The notes under the pieces are model-generated. The model ran no database searches. It had not been told where the DNA came from and was given only the letters and a program-made list of their open reading frames with translations. Shown here in pieces: positions 52,571 to 61,113 of a stretch of DNA of 64,000 nt; position 1 is the stretch's first letter; each line of letters opens with the position of its first letter. Both the position numbers and the translations under genes were made by a program. The DNA comes from Treponema bryantii (GTDB lineage: Bacteria; Spirochaetota; Spirochaetia; Treponematales; Treponemataceae): NCBI RefSeq assembly GCF_900111035.1, contig NZ_FOFU01000001.1:62001-126000 (forward strand), in the 5' to 3' direction.

Positions 52571-52666
52571 GCCTAAAATCGAAGAACCGTTAAAAACTGG
52601 GTTGCGACAGCGGGCCAGTTTAGGTTCATCGAAAGAATGGCTCAGAGGCAAGCTGTGCTTGCCGAC
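52571..52666 (+). repeat. Structured element, family A copy 2
   Basis: 96 bases beginning directly after the hisAIE stop codon and ending just before the hisD ribosome site (AAAGGAG at 52670-52676). Outer stem TCGAAGAACC/GGTTCATCGA, hairpin AAACTGG...CCAGTTT, 3' hairpin GGCAAGC-TGT-GCTTGCC. Compared with the deoC copy, three base pairs have switched on both sides (A-T to G-C, T-A to A-T, T-A to C-G), one became G-U, one change is in a loop and one at an unpaired mismatch. Confidence 0.85.
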
Positions 52667-52686
52667 TTTAAAGGAGATTACTTAGT

Positions 52687-54054
52687 ATGATACAGATACA
52701 AAAATATAACGATTTAGAGCCTGAGTTTTTTAAGGGCCGTTCCTTCGGTGAAACAAATGAAGTAGTAACCTCTGTTCTTGAAGAGGTTGTAAAACGTGGA
52801 GATGCAGCACTTCGTCTTTATGGTCAGAAGTTTGATGTTGCAGTTCCTGGTACTTTTGAAGTTCCTCAGGAGGAGCTTAAGGCTGCTGCTGAAAAACTCA
52901 GAATTGAAAAGCGCGATGTTTACGACGCTATTGTATATTCACACGACCTTGCACTTCGCTTTGCAAAGCTTCAGAAAAAATCATTCAAGGATTTTGAAGA
53001 AGAACTTGAGCCAGGTCTTTTTACAGGCCAGAAAACAATTCCTGTTGATACAGCGGGCTGTTATGTTCCTGCCGGACGTTTCCCTCTGGTTTCAACTGTA
53101 ATTATGACTGTTACTCCAGCTGTTGCTGCCGGTGTTCCAAATGTAATTATGTGTACACCTCCACGCGTTCACCCGGATGACAAAGTTGCTGCCGGAAAGA
53201 CAGGAAGCGGAATTCCTGGTAAAGCATATGTTGGCGGTAAGCCTTATGCTGATGAAGGAATTATGGCTGCTGCTTATATCTGTGGTGTAAATCACCTTTA
53301 TGCAGTTGGTGGTTCTCAGGCTATCGGTGCAATGGCTTTTGGTACAGAAAGCATTCCTAAGGTTGATGTAATTGTTGGACCTGGTAATAAATTTGTTGCT
53401 GCTGCAAAGGCTTCTGTTTTTGGCGCAGTTGGAATTGACTTTATGGCTGGTCCTACAGAAGTTATGATTATTGCTGATAAGTCTGCTAATCCTGAATGGG
53501 TTGCAGCTGACCTTCTTGCACAGGCTGAACACGATATTGTTGCACAGCCTGTTCTTGTTACAGATGATATGGATTTTGCTTCTAAGGTAAGTGAGTCTAT
53601 TGAAAATCAGCTTGAAACTCTTACAACTAAGGCAATTGCCCGCCAGAGTATTGATACTTACGGAAAAATTATAATTGTTGATAAAATAGAAGATGCTGTT
53701 GAAATTGCAAACATGAAAGCTCCAGAACACCTTGAGCTTGCAATGGATAAGGGCGCTGTTCGAGATAAGATTGAAAAGGCTGTTCATAATTACGGTTCTC
53801 TGTTTGTAGGTCACTATTCTGCAGAAGTTCTTGGTGATTATGCAGGTGGATTGAACCACACACTTCCAACTTCTGGAGCAGCTCACTACACAGGCGGACT
53901 CAGCGTAAGAATGTTCCTTAAGACTGTAACAACTCTCAGAGCTGAAAAGGGTAAGCCTGGAACTCTTAAGTCTACAGCTGCAGCTGGCTATCTTGGAGAT
54001 TCTGAAGGTCTTGCAGGACACGCACGTGCTGCACGTATCAGAGGTGAAAAATGA
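52687..54054 (+). CDS. hisD: Histidinol dehydrogenase
   Basis: NAD-dependent zinc enzyme for the last two steps of histidine synthesis. Motifs: VPAGRFPLVSTVIMTVTPA, VGGSQAIGAMAFGT, DVIVGPGNKFVAAAK, DFMAGPTEVMII, LLAQAEHDIVAQPVL with the base-forming Glu/His, and the Zn ligands in PTSGAAHYTGGLSV. An extra segment near 155-180 (KTGSGIPGKAYVGGKPYADE) is longer than usual. Length 455 otherwise normal. Overlaps def by 4 bases (ATGA). Confidence 0.96.
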   Translation: MIQIQKYNDLEPEFFKGRSFGETNEVVTSVLEEVVKRGDAALRLYGQKFDVAVPGTFEVPQEELKAAAEKLRIEKRDVYDAIVYSHDLALRFAKLQKKSFKDFEEELEPGLFTGQKTIPVDTAGCYVPAGRFPLVSTVIMTVTPAVAAGVPNVIMCTPPRVHPDDKVAAGKTGSGIPGKAYVGGKPYADEGIMAAAYICGVNHLYAVGGSQAIGAMAFGTESIPKVDVIVGPGNKFVAAAKASVFGAVGIDFMAGPTEVMIIADKSANPEWVAADLLAQAEHDIVAQPVLVTDDMDFASKVSESIENQLETLTTKAIARQSIDTYGKIIIVDKIEDAVEIANMKAPEHLELAMDKGAVRDKIEKAVHNYGSLFVGHYSAEVLGDYAGGLNHTLPTSGAAHYTGGLSVRMFLKTVTTLRAEKGKPGTLKSTAAAGYLGDSEGLAGHARAARIRGEK

Positions 54055-54626
54055 TTTTAAATATAACAAAGCTTGGTGAAGAGGTTCTTCGTCAGAAGGC
54101 AGAACCTGTTGCTGAAGTAAATGACGAAATCAGACAGCTTGCAAACGACATGCTTGAAACTATGGTTGATGCTGATGGTGTTGGACTTGCAGCTCCTCAG
54201 ATTGGCAAGAGCATCAGAATGTTTGTTGCTATGGCTGATGATGATGTAAAACGTGTTTTCATAAATCCTCAGATTATCAAAACTTCTGAAGAAGTTGCAG
54301 ATTATGAAGAGGGCTGTCTGAGTATTCCTCAGGTTTATGAATCAATTACACGTCCTGTTCGCGTAACTGTTCAGGCTTTGAATGAAAAGGGACGTCCGTT
54401 TACTCTTGATGCAGACGGACTTCTTGCCCGCATCATCCAGCATGAATATGATCACCTTGACGGTATTCTTTATATTGACCGTGGTGATAAGGCTTTTGCA
54501 GAAAAGACTGAAGCTCAGTTCAAAAAGCGTGCAGAACGCGCTGCTGAAAAAGCCCGCGAAAAGGAAGCTAAGGCCCGCAAGATTGCAGCAAAACTTGCTG
54601 CAAAAGAAGCAAAAAAAGTAAAATAA
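54051..54626 (+). CDS. def: Peptide deformylase
   Basis: 191 residues. Removes the formyl group from new proteins. All three catalytic motifs are intact: GVGLAAPQIGKS, EEGCLSIPQ (zinc Cys) and QHEYDHLDG (two zinc His and catalytic Glu). The final 40 residues form a Lys/Ala/Glu-rich helix (AERAAEKAREKEAKARKIAA) absent from E. coli Def; it may help ribosome binding. Begins inside the hisD stop codon and is followed by fmt, the usual partner. Confidence 0.97.
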   Translation: MILNITKLGEEVLRQKAEPVAEVNDEIRQLANDMLETMVDADGVGLAAPQIGKSIRMFVAMADDDVKRVFINPQIIKTSEEVADYEEGCLSIPQVYESITRPVRVTVQALNEKGRPFTLDADGLLARIIQHEYDHLDGILYIDRGDKAFAEKTEAQFKKRAERAAEKAREKEAKARKIAAKLAAKEAKKVK

Positions 54627-54645
54627 ATAACGTAAGGCAAAACGA

Positions 54646-55593
54646 ATGATCAGGATTTTATTTGCAGGAAGTCCGGAAGCGGCAAAGAAAACACTTGAGA
54701 TTCTCAATAGCGCACAGAGCGAAAGCGGCTTTGAAATTGCAGGTGTACTTTCAAATCCACCTACAGCAAAGGGCCGTCATAAGGATTTAATTCCAACTCC
54801 GGTTGCGGCTTTTGCTGAGTCTCAGGGAATTCCTGTTCTTACTCCTGCTCATCTTGATGGAGAAGCCCGCAATGCTGTACGTCCGCTTAAGGCAGATCTT
54901 CTTGTCTGCTTTGCTTACGGACATATCTTTGGACCAAAGTTCCTGGAGCTTTTTCCGTTCGGCGGTATAAATCTTCATCCTTCTTTACTGCCTAAATATC
55001 GTGGCTGTACCCCTGTTCCTGCAGCTATATTGAATCGCGATAAACAGACTGCCGTTACAATTCAGACTCTCGGTTTGAAAATGGACGAGGGTGATATTCT
55101 TGAGCAGACTGTTGTTGAATTAAACGGAACAGAAACTGGAGAATCACTTTTGAATTACAGTGCAGAGGAAGGTGCAAAACTAATTCTTGAAGTAATCAAA
55201 AAATGTAATTCAGAAGGCAAACTCCCTGAGGGACGTCATCAGTCTGGAGAAGCTTCTTATACTGGTATTATTACAAAAGAAGATGGCCGTATAAACTGGA
55301 ATGAAAGTGCGGAAGTTATTGAAGCAAAGATCCGTGCTTACTATCCTGAGCCAGGCTGCTGGTGTATGGAAAATGACTTACCTTTGAGAATTCTTGAGGC
55401 TAGTGTATTTTCCGGAACATTTGAAGGTACTGCCGGTACTGTCTTGGAATTTTCCAAGAGGGACGGTATTCTAATAAAAACAGGCGATGGAATCCTTGCT
55501 GTAAAGAAACTGCAGCGTCAGGGTAAAAACGCTATGGATTATAAAAGTTTTATGAACGGTGCTAGAAACTTTATCGGTACCGTGCTGGTTTAA
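54646..55593 (+). CDS. fmt: Methionyl-tRNA formyltransferase
   Basis: 315 residues. Formylates initiator Met-tRNA. Motifs: ILFAGSPEAAKKTLEIL, GVLSNPPTAKGRHKDLIPTP, NLHPSLLPKYRG with the catalytic Asn-His region, and the C-terminal OB-fold domain (EARIRAYYPEPGCWC-like segment at 240-310). AAGG ribosome site upstream. Directly after def, so the formylation-deformylation pair is co-expressed. Confidence 0.96.
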   Translation: MIRILFAGSPEAAKKTLEILNSAQSESGFEIAGVLSNPPTAKGRHKDLIPTPVAAFAESQGIPVLTPAHLDGEARNAVRPLKADLLVCFAYGHIFGPKFLELFPFGGINLHPSLLPKYRGCTPVPAAILNRDKQTAVTIQTLGLKMDEGDILEQTVVELNGTETGESLLNYSAEEGAKLILEVIKKCNSEGKLPEGRHQSGEASYTGIITKEDGRINWNESAEVIEAKIRAYYPEPGCWCMENDLPLRILEASVFSGTFEGTAGTVLEFSKRDGILIKTGDGILAVKKLQRQGKNAMDYKSFMNGARNFIGTVLV

Positions 55594-55608
55594 TATATAG
55601 AGGAAATT

Positions 55609-56688
55609 ATGGACGACAACAAAGATTACGAAAACGAAAATGAATCTAAATCTTCTAAAATCAAGAATATATTCAAAAAGAAGCCGCATATAAGCATAAA
55701 GTTTTCTGAATCTTATGATAAATTTCAGACAAGTATTCCGGCTTTTCTTGGAATCTGTCTTTGTGCATTTGCACTTATGTGTTTTGCAGCATTTGCTATT
55801 TTCTTTGTAAATGTTAAGGGCCCGGAAAAGGTTCTTGTTCCAAATGTTGTAGGAAAGAATCTTGAAGATGCACTTTTAGAGATGCAGGTAAAGGAACTTT
55901 ATTCAAAAATCAGTCTGCGTTATTCAGACCTTCCTGGAGATGAAGGAACTATTCTTGATCAGTCTCCGGATGCAGGTGCAATCGTAAAAGGCTACAGCCG
56001 TGTTTCTCTTGTTGTAAGCCGTGGTGTAATTGTTGATAAGGTTGATGAATATACCGGTATGAATATTGAAGATCTTCGCATGAAGCTTCAGACTTTGTTT
56101 GCCGGACAGACTAAACCTCTTATCGTACTTGCAGAACCAGAGTATAAACCTGATGCATCTGATGCCGGAACAATTCTCGAACAGGATCCACCTGCTGGTA
56201 CAAAAATTTCTGAACCTGTTACAGTTCAGCTTGTTGTAAGCCGTGGACCTAACTACGAAAATACTAAGGCTCCTTACCTTATTGGTCAGAGCGTTAACGA
56301 CCTTCTTCAGATTATTACAAGAAGCAAGCTTGTATTTGATATTACTTCACACAAGGCTTCTGATGATGAAAAGCCGGGAACTGTTGTTGATCAGCAGGCA
56401 TTCGATGACGAGTTTGTTCCAAATTATACTCGTGTTGCTGTTGAAATGGCTCTTCCTTCTGGTGAATATAACGATAACATTTATGGTATCTATCAGGAAA
56501 AGGTTGCAGATTATCCATATCCAGTTCCAATGAAGATTGAAGCTTATCCTGCTGAGGGTAATTCTTATACTCTTCTCAGTTTTAATCATCCGGGTGGAAT
56601 GGTTACCGTACCATATGCAGTTCCAAAGGGAACAACCCTCGAACTTACAGTTGTAAATAAAGTAGTTTCAAAAAAGACAGTTAATTAA
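55609..56688 (+). CDS. Membrane-anchored PASTA-domain protein
   Basis: 359 residues. A charged cytoplasmic N-terminus (1-40) and one transmembrane helix (about 43-68) are followed by three PASTA repeats: VPNVVGKNLEDALLEMQ, MNIEDLRMKLQTLF, and APYLIGQSVNDLLQII, each ending in LVVSRG or similar. PASTA units bind peptidoglycan or muropeptides. There is no kinase or transpeptidase part, unlike PknB or PBP2x, so it is a stand-alone wall sensor or adaptor. GAGG ribosome site. Lies between fmt and aroDE. Confidence 0.88.
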   Translation: MDDNKDYENENESKSSKIKNIFKKKPHISIKFSESYDKFQTSIPAFLGICLCAFALMCFAAFAIFFVNVKGPEKVLVPNVVGKNLEDALLEMQVKELYSKISLRYSDLPGDEGTILDQSPDAGAIVKGYSRVSLVVSRGVIVDKVDEYTGMNIEDLRMKLQTLFAGQTKPLIVLAEPEYKPDASDAGTILEQDPPAGTKISEPVTVQLVVSRGPNYENTKAPYLIGQSVNDLLQIITRSKLVFDITSHKASDDEKPGTVVDQQAFDDEFVPNYTRVAVEMALPSGEYNDNIYGIYQEKVADYPYPVPMKIEAYPAEGNSYTLLSFNHPGGMVTVPYAVPKGTTLELTVVNKVVSKKTVN

Positions 56689-56697
56689 GGAAAAGTC

Positions 56698-58203
56698 ATG
56701 AACCAGCCGCTGATATGTATGACCCTTACCGGTAAGACTCTCGAAGAGGATCTTAAGCTTGTAAAAAAGTATGAAAAATATATTGATATGGTTGAGCTGC
56801 GGGTTGATCATCTTAATGAAGATGAACAGTTAAGCGCCCGCCGTTTTCCAGCAATGATATATCAGCCGTGTATTCTTACAATCCGCCGAGACATTGACGG
56901 CGGTCAGTTTACTGGTGGTGATTTTGCACGTACAAATCTTTTTGCACGTGCCCTTGCTTTTGCAAATCCAGATAAATCAAAAAACTTTGCCTTTGTAGAT
57001 TTTGAAGAAGATTATCATATTCCAAGTATTCAGGATGCGGCTATGGCTTTTGGTGTTCGTATTATCAGAAGCTGCCATAGTATGAAAGAACCGATCCTGA
57101 ATATCCGTGAACGCTGCGACATTATGCGTAAAACCGGTTATGAAATTCCAAAAATTGCCTTCATGCCTCATTCTCTTTCTGATGTATTAAATCTTTTGAA
57201 AGAAGGTGAGAGTATGACTCAGTATGAGCATATTCTCTGTGCTATGGGAGCAGAAGGTTTTCCTTCTCGTTTACTTGCAAGCAGAACTAATTCGTTCCTT
57301 ACTTATGTATCTCCGGAAGAAGTTTTAGAAAATACAAAAGCTATTGGACATATTGATCCTGTGACAATCAATGAGATGTATCATTTCAAATCTATAAATC
57401 AGGATACTTCTCTTTATGGAATTGCAGGCTGGCCACTATTAAAAACTTCGAGTCCTGAAATTCATAATAAAGGTTACGAAGCTAAAAAACTAAATGCTGT
57501 TTATATTCCATATCGTTCTCAGCTGATCTCTGATACTCTTTCTTTCTGTGAGGGTATTGGAGTAAAGGGACTTTCCGTTACAATTCCTCATAAAGAATCT
57601 GTAATGTATTATATTCATGAGCAGTCACCAGAGGTTGCTCAGATTGGAGCTTGTAATACTATTGTACGAAAGAATAATAAATGGCTTGGTTACAATACTG
57701 ATGCTCCTGGTTTCCGACGTGCTCTTGAAGAATTTCTTGGCCCTGTAAAAATCAAACACAAGAAAGTTGCTGTAATTGGTGCAGGTGGTGCAGCTAAGGC
57801 AATTGTTTATGTTCTTAAGCAGATGGGAGCGAGAGTTTGTATTTTTAATCGTACAGTGGAAACCGCAGCCCAGTTAGCAGAAAAGTATGGCTTTAATTAC
57901 TGCCAGCTGGATCCTCATTGTATGGCAAAGCTGGATGAATATTCTACACTTATCGTGCAGACTACTTCGGTGGGTATGAATTCAGAAGGTCCAAGCAGTG
58001 CGGAAAATGATCCGATTTATTTTTATGATTTCCGCGGCAATGAACTTCTTTTTGATATTGTTTATGAGCCGTCTACAACCCCTGTAATGAAGAGAGCTGC
58101 TCTGGCAGGCTGTAGAGTATGTAATGGTTATAAGATGCTTGAATATCAGGCCTATGAACAGTTTAAGCTGTTTACTGGTCTGAACTACGAAGAAAAAAAA
58201 TAA
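56698..58203 (+). CDS. 3-dehydroquinate dehydratase / shikimate dehydrogenase fusion
   Basis: 501 residues carrying steps 3 and 4 of the shikimate pathway. Residues 1-225: type I AroD (MVELRVDHL, ILTIRRDIDGGQF, RSCHSMKEP with catalytic His, and the Schiff-base Lys in EIPKIAFMPHS). Residues 235-501: AroE (LYGIAGWPLLKTSSPEIHN, SVTIPHKES with catalytic Lys, NNKWLGYNTDAPGF, NADP loop GAGGAAKAI, MLEYQAYEQF). The same fusion occurs in plants, chlamydiae and some spirochaetes. AAGGA ribosome site; follows the PASTA gene by 9 bases. Confidence 0.95.
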   Translation: MNQPLICMTLTGKTLEEDLKLVKKYEKYIDMVELRVDHLNEDEQLSARRFPAMIYQPCILTIRRDIDGGQFTGGDFARTNLFARALAFANPDKSKNFAFVDFEEDYHIPSIQDAAMAFGVRIIRSCHSMKEPILNIRERCDIMRKTGYEIPKIAFMPHSLSDVLNLLKEGESMTQYEHILCAMGAEGFPSRLLASRTNSFLTYVSPEEVLENTKAIGHIDPVTINEMYHFKSINQDTSLYGIAGWPLLKTSSPEIHNKGYEAKKLNAVYIPYRSQLISDTLSFCEGIGVKGLSVTIPHKESVMYYIHEQSPEVAQIGACNTIVRKNNKWLGYNTDAPGFRRALEEFLGPVKIKHKKVAVIGAGGAAKAIVYVLKQMGARVCIFNRTVETAAQLAEKYGFNYCQLDPHCMAKLDEYSTLIVQTTSVGMNSEGPSSAENDPIYFYDFRGNELLFDIVYEPSTTPVMKRAALAGCRVCNGYKMLEYQAYEQFKLFTGLNYEEKK

Positions 58204-58211
58204 AACAATTA

Positions 58212-58239
58212 CGGTTATTATTGTAGGAGGTTATAACCG
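58212..58239 (+). promoter_or_regulatory. Hairpin presenting the rpiA ribosome site in its loop
   Basis: CGGTTAT (58212-58218) pairs with ATAACCG (58233-58239). The 14-base loop contains AGGAGG (58225-58230), and the ATG follows at 58242. The arrangement keeps the Shine-Dalgarno sequence exposed or allows a protein to control it. Confidence 0.5.
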
Positions 58240-58241
58240 CT

Positions 58242-58970
58242 ATGTCTTTATCACAATCAGAACAAAAAACTTTGGTGGCTAATACAGCCGTTGATACCCT
58301 TATTGAAAAAGGTCTTATTTTCAGCGGTATGAAGATTGGTCTTGGTACAGGTTCAACAGCTATGCCTGCAGTAAAACGTCTTGCTGAACACATTGCAAGT
58401 GGAAAACTTAAAGATATAAAAGCTGTAGTTACAAGTTTTCAGACACAGAATGCCTGCCAGGATTATGGAATTCCTGTTTATTCAATGAACGACAGAGCAA
58501 TTGGAGGTCAGCTTGATCTTGCAATTGATGGTGCAGATGAGGTTGATCCGGACTGTAACTGTATTAAGGGTGGCGGTGCTGCTCATGTTCGTGAAAAGAT
58601 TGTTGAATATAATGCAAAGATCTTTGTTGTAATAGCTGATTCTTCAAAAGCGGTACAGACAATCGGTACTAAGTTCCCGGTTCCTGTAGAAATTATCGGT
58701 GATGCACGCGTACCTGTAATGAATGCTCTTAGTGCTCTTGGTGCTACAGCTGTTCTTCGTGAAGGTGTTCGAAAAGCTGGTCCTGTAATTACAGACAATG
58801 GAAATCAGATCCTTGACTGTACATGGAAAGAACCTATAAACGTTCCTGAGATGGAAGCAAAAATCAATTCTATTGTTGGAGTTGTAGAGACAGGTCTCTT
58901 TACTCAGAATAAGCCGATTGTTTTCATTTCAAAAGAAGACGGCTCAGTAGAAATCAGAAATCTTAAATAG
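58242..58970 (+). CDS. rpiA: Ribose 5-phosphate isomerase A
   Basis: 242 residues. Interconverts ribose 5-phosphate and ribulose 5-phosphate. Motifs: IGLGTGSTAMPAV, DLAIDGADEVDP, CIKGGGAAHVREKIVE with catalytic Glu/Lys, PVEIIGDA, and GVVETGLF near the end. Complements rpe elsewhere in the window for pentose use. A strong ribosome site lies in a hairpin loop just before the ATG. Followed by the RluA-type gene after 15 bases. Confidence 0.96.
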   Translation: MSLSQSEQKTLVANTAVDTLIEKGLIFSGMKIGLGTGSTAMPAVKRLAEHIASGKLKDIKAVVTSFQTQNACQDYGIPVYSMNDRAIGGQLDLAIDGADEVDPDCNCIKGGGAAHVREKIVEYNAKIFVVIADSSKAVQTIGTKFPVPVEIIGDARVPVMNALSALGATAVLREGVRKAGPVITDNGNQILDCTWKEPINVPEMEAKINSIVGVVETGLFTQNKPIVFISKEDGSVEIRNLK

Positions 58971-58985
58971 GGCGTACCACTGTAA

Positions 58986-60359
58986 ATGTTTCCACCGTTT
59001 TCGCAGGAATCTGCCCGTCATTACTGCCAGAAGCTCATTTCCTTAATAGAAAGGGGAGATGTACAGTTAAAGCAATGCGGGCGGGAAAGTGAAGAACGAA
59101 AAGGACAAGGCGTTATGATTGGCGCTCTTGTCTGCTGGAAAAAACATGAAGATGGTACAGGACATCGGGTTGTGCTTTATGCTGTGAGCGGAAATAATAA
59201 ACAGCTTGAAGCTGTACGTCCTTTTAAAAATCTTTTTGTAGAAAAATCAGTCTTTGTTCCTTCTATAGTTTCTTCAGATAAAATTGATAAAGCGCTTGAA
59301 GAAAATGATTTGCAGATTCATAAATTAACGGATCAGATTAACAAATTAACGTTAGTTAATAAATCATCTCCTGAAAGAAAACAGCTTATTGAACAGCGAA
59401 CCTGCCTTACTGATGCCTCTCTTAAAAATGTGTTTTCACTTTATGCTTTTACACGTTTTGATGGAAAGCCTGTAACTCTTGATGAAATAATCAAACTACA
59501 TGGCGGACATCTTCCGCCGACAGGAACGGGCGACTGCTGTGCTCCAAAGCTTTTAAGTTATGCCTTTGCACATGAACTTGAACCAGTTAGTATGGATGAA
59601 GTTTATTTTGGTCGTGATACAAAAAACAAACAGAATGGGATTTCTTATCCTCCTTGTGATGAGCGCTGTGGTTATATTCTTCCTTCAATTTTAGGACTTG
59701 AAATTTTATATCGGGATAAGGATATAGTTGTTGTAAATAAACAAAGCGGACTTCTTTCTGTTCCCGGGAAGGGCGAGGACAAGCAGGATTGTGTAGAATC
59801 GCGTGTACGTAACTTGTTTCCGAAGGCACCGGTGCAGTGCGCCGTACACAGACTTGATATGGAGACTTCAGGTATTTTGATTTGTGCCCTAAATCCCGAA
59901 TCACACAGAAGATTAAACGAACAGTTTGCAGCAGGACTGGTTCATAAAAAATATATTGCACTTCTTGATGGAATCTTGCGTGGAAAACCAGAAGGAAGAA
60001 CAGAACTTCCTTTCCGACTGGATCCAGATAACAGACCACATCAGATTTATGATGAGGTAAACGGTAAACTTGGAATTACAGAATGGAAAAAACTGGGGAT
60101 TGAAAAATTTCAAACTGGTTCCGGGGAAAAGACAGTAACTCGTATTGAGTTTTCTCCACTTACCGGCAGGACTCATCAGCTGAGACTTGCTTCGAGTTGT
60201 TCTGTAGAACGCGGTGGACTAGGTATCCCGATTGTTGGAGATAGCTTGTATGGAGAGTGCAGGGACGATGAACGGCTTATGCTTCATGCGGCTGAAATTA
60301 CTTTCTGCCATCCAACAAGTGGAGAATTACTGCATATTGTTTGTGAGCCGGAATTTTAG
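58986..60359 (+). CDS. RluA-family pseudouridine synthase with long N-terminal extension
   Basis: 457 residues. The catalytic domain (about 235-457) has ILYRDKDIVVVNKQSGLLSVPG, the nucleophile block AVHRLDMETSGILI, KKYIALLDG and GRTHQLRLA. The first 235 residues are an additional part with a coiled coil (EENDLQIHKLTDQINKLT) and a GTGDCCAPKLLSYAF segment, the layout seen in RluA-type enzymes of many Gram-negative anaerobes. Target RNA site unknown. No clear ribosome site; the gap from rpiA is 15 bases. Confidence 0.9.
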   Translation: MFPPFSQESARHYCQKLISLIERGDVQLKQCGRESEERKGQGVMIGALVCWKKHEDGTGHRVVLYAVSGNNKQLEAVRPFKNLFVEKSVFVPSIVSSDKIDKALEENDLQIHKLTDQINKLTLVNKSSPERKQLIEQRTCLTDASLKNVFSLYAFTRFDGKPVTLDEIIKLHGGHLPPTGTGDCCAPKLLSYAFAHELEPVSMDEVYFGRDTKNKQNGISYPPCDERCGYILPSILGLEILYRDKDIVVVNKQSGLLSVPGKGEDKQDCVESRVRNLFPKAPVQCAVHRLDMETSGILICALNPESHRRLNEQFAAGLVHKKYIALLDGILRGKPEGRTELPFRLDPDNRPHQIYDEVNGKLGITEWKKLGIEKFQTGSGEKTVTRIEFSPLTGRTHQLRLASSCSVERGGLGIPIVGDSLYGECRDDERLMLHAAEITFCHPTSGELLHIVCEPEF

Positions 60360-60407
60360 TGAATAATCAATAATGTAACATATAATAAATTTTTATAAAT
60401 TTTGATG

Positions 60408-60436
60408 TTGACAAAATGTTTTTATTCAGTTATTTT
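60408..60436 (+). promoter_or_regulatory. Promoter of the small lipoprotein gene
   Basis: Consensus TTGACA (60408-60413), 17 bases, TATTTT (60431-60436), leaving a leader of about 32 bases with GAGGT before the ATG. Confidence 0.6.
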
Positions 60437-60474
60437 CTCATCTTAATATTATATTTTCATAGAAGAGGTAAAAT

Positions 60475-60903
60475 ATGAAAAAGAGATTTGGTTTAATCGC
60501 CATGGTTTTGGGAGTTGCAGTTTTATTTTCAAGTTGTGAATTTATTGCTATGGCAAAAGCAATGAAACAGGTTGGTCAGGAATTAACCGACTACGATAAT
60601 ATTTATGTAACAAATAATACTAACGAAACAATTACTGTCATTTTTGAAGAAGATCCAGATGATGTAGCAGAAGGAGAAACTCGCCGAACTGGTATTGTTA
60701 CTCTAAAATCAGGTGCTTCAGATCAGCCGTTTTTATCAAAATCAGGAAGATTCAAATTGTTTGTAGAAAATGATAATGGAAATGTAAGAATCATTGAAAA
60801 AGGCTGGGAAAGTGATACTTATCATTATATTAATGGACATAGTTTAGTTACAATTACAAAAGAAGATGGTAAATATTTTTACTCATCTAAATCTCGTGGT
60901 TAA
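60475..60903 (+). CDS. Small lipoprotein
   Basis: 142 residues. Lipobox LFSSC gives cysteine 21. The mature part begins EFIAMAKAMKQVGQELTDYD and continues as a beta-rich domain (NIYVTNNTNETITVIFEED, KSGRFKLFVENDNGNVRIIE). It has its own promoter and ribosome site and is monocistronic. Adjacent to the insertion sequence but not interrupted by it. No family recognised. Confidence 0.65.
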   Translation: MKKRFGLIAMVLGVAVLFSSCEFIAMAKAMKQVGQELTDYDNIYVTNNTNETITVIFEEDPDDVAEGETRRTGIVTLKSGASDQPFLSKSGRFKLFVENDNGNVRIIEKGWESDTYHYINGHSLVTITKEDGKYFYSSKSRG

Positions 60904-61003
60904 TTATTGTTAAAAAATAAATTATTCCAGAATACATTCTGAAAAAAAACGGCACATTTTTTAATCAATGTCATTAAGTTAACATTGGGATAATGCTTTG
61001 GAT

Positions 61004-61046
61004 GAGAGAAACGGGAATGAAGATGATAACCTTCATTCCCGTTTCT
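61004..61046. terminator. Long hairpin at the left end of the insertion sequence
   Basis: GAAACGGGAATGAAG and CTTCATTCCCGTTTC form a 15-base-pair stem around ATGATAAC; the plus strand continues CTTCCTTTTTAGG. It would stop outside transcripts from entering the element and end the transposase message. Confidence 0.7.
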
Positions 61047-61113
61047 TCCTTTTTAGGCATAACAAACAGGCGGATCTAAAATCCACCTACTAATCATGTT
61101 TTATTTTGATTAT

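Noticed and set aside
53092-54069. 325-codon minus-strand frame opposite hisD
   Set aside because: Serine/cysteine-rich shadow of hisD without start signals.
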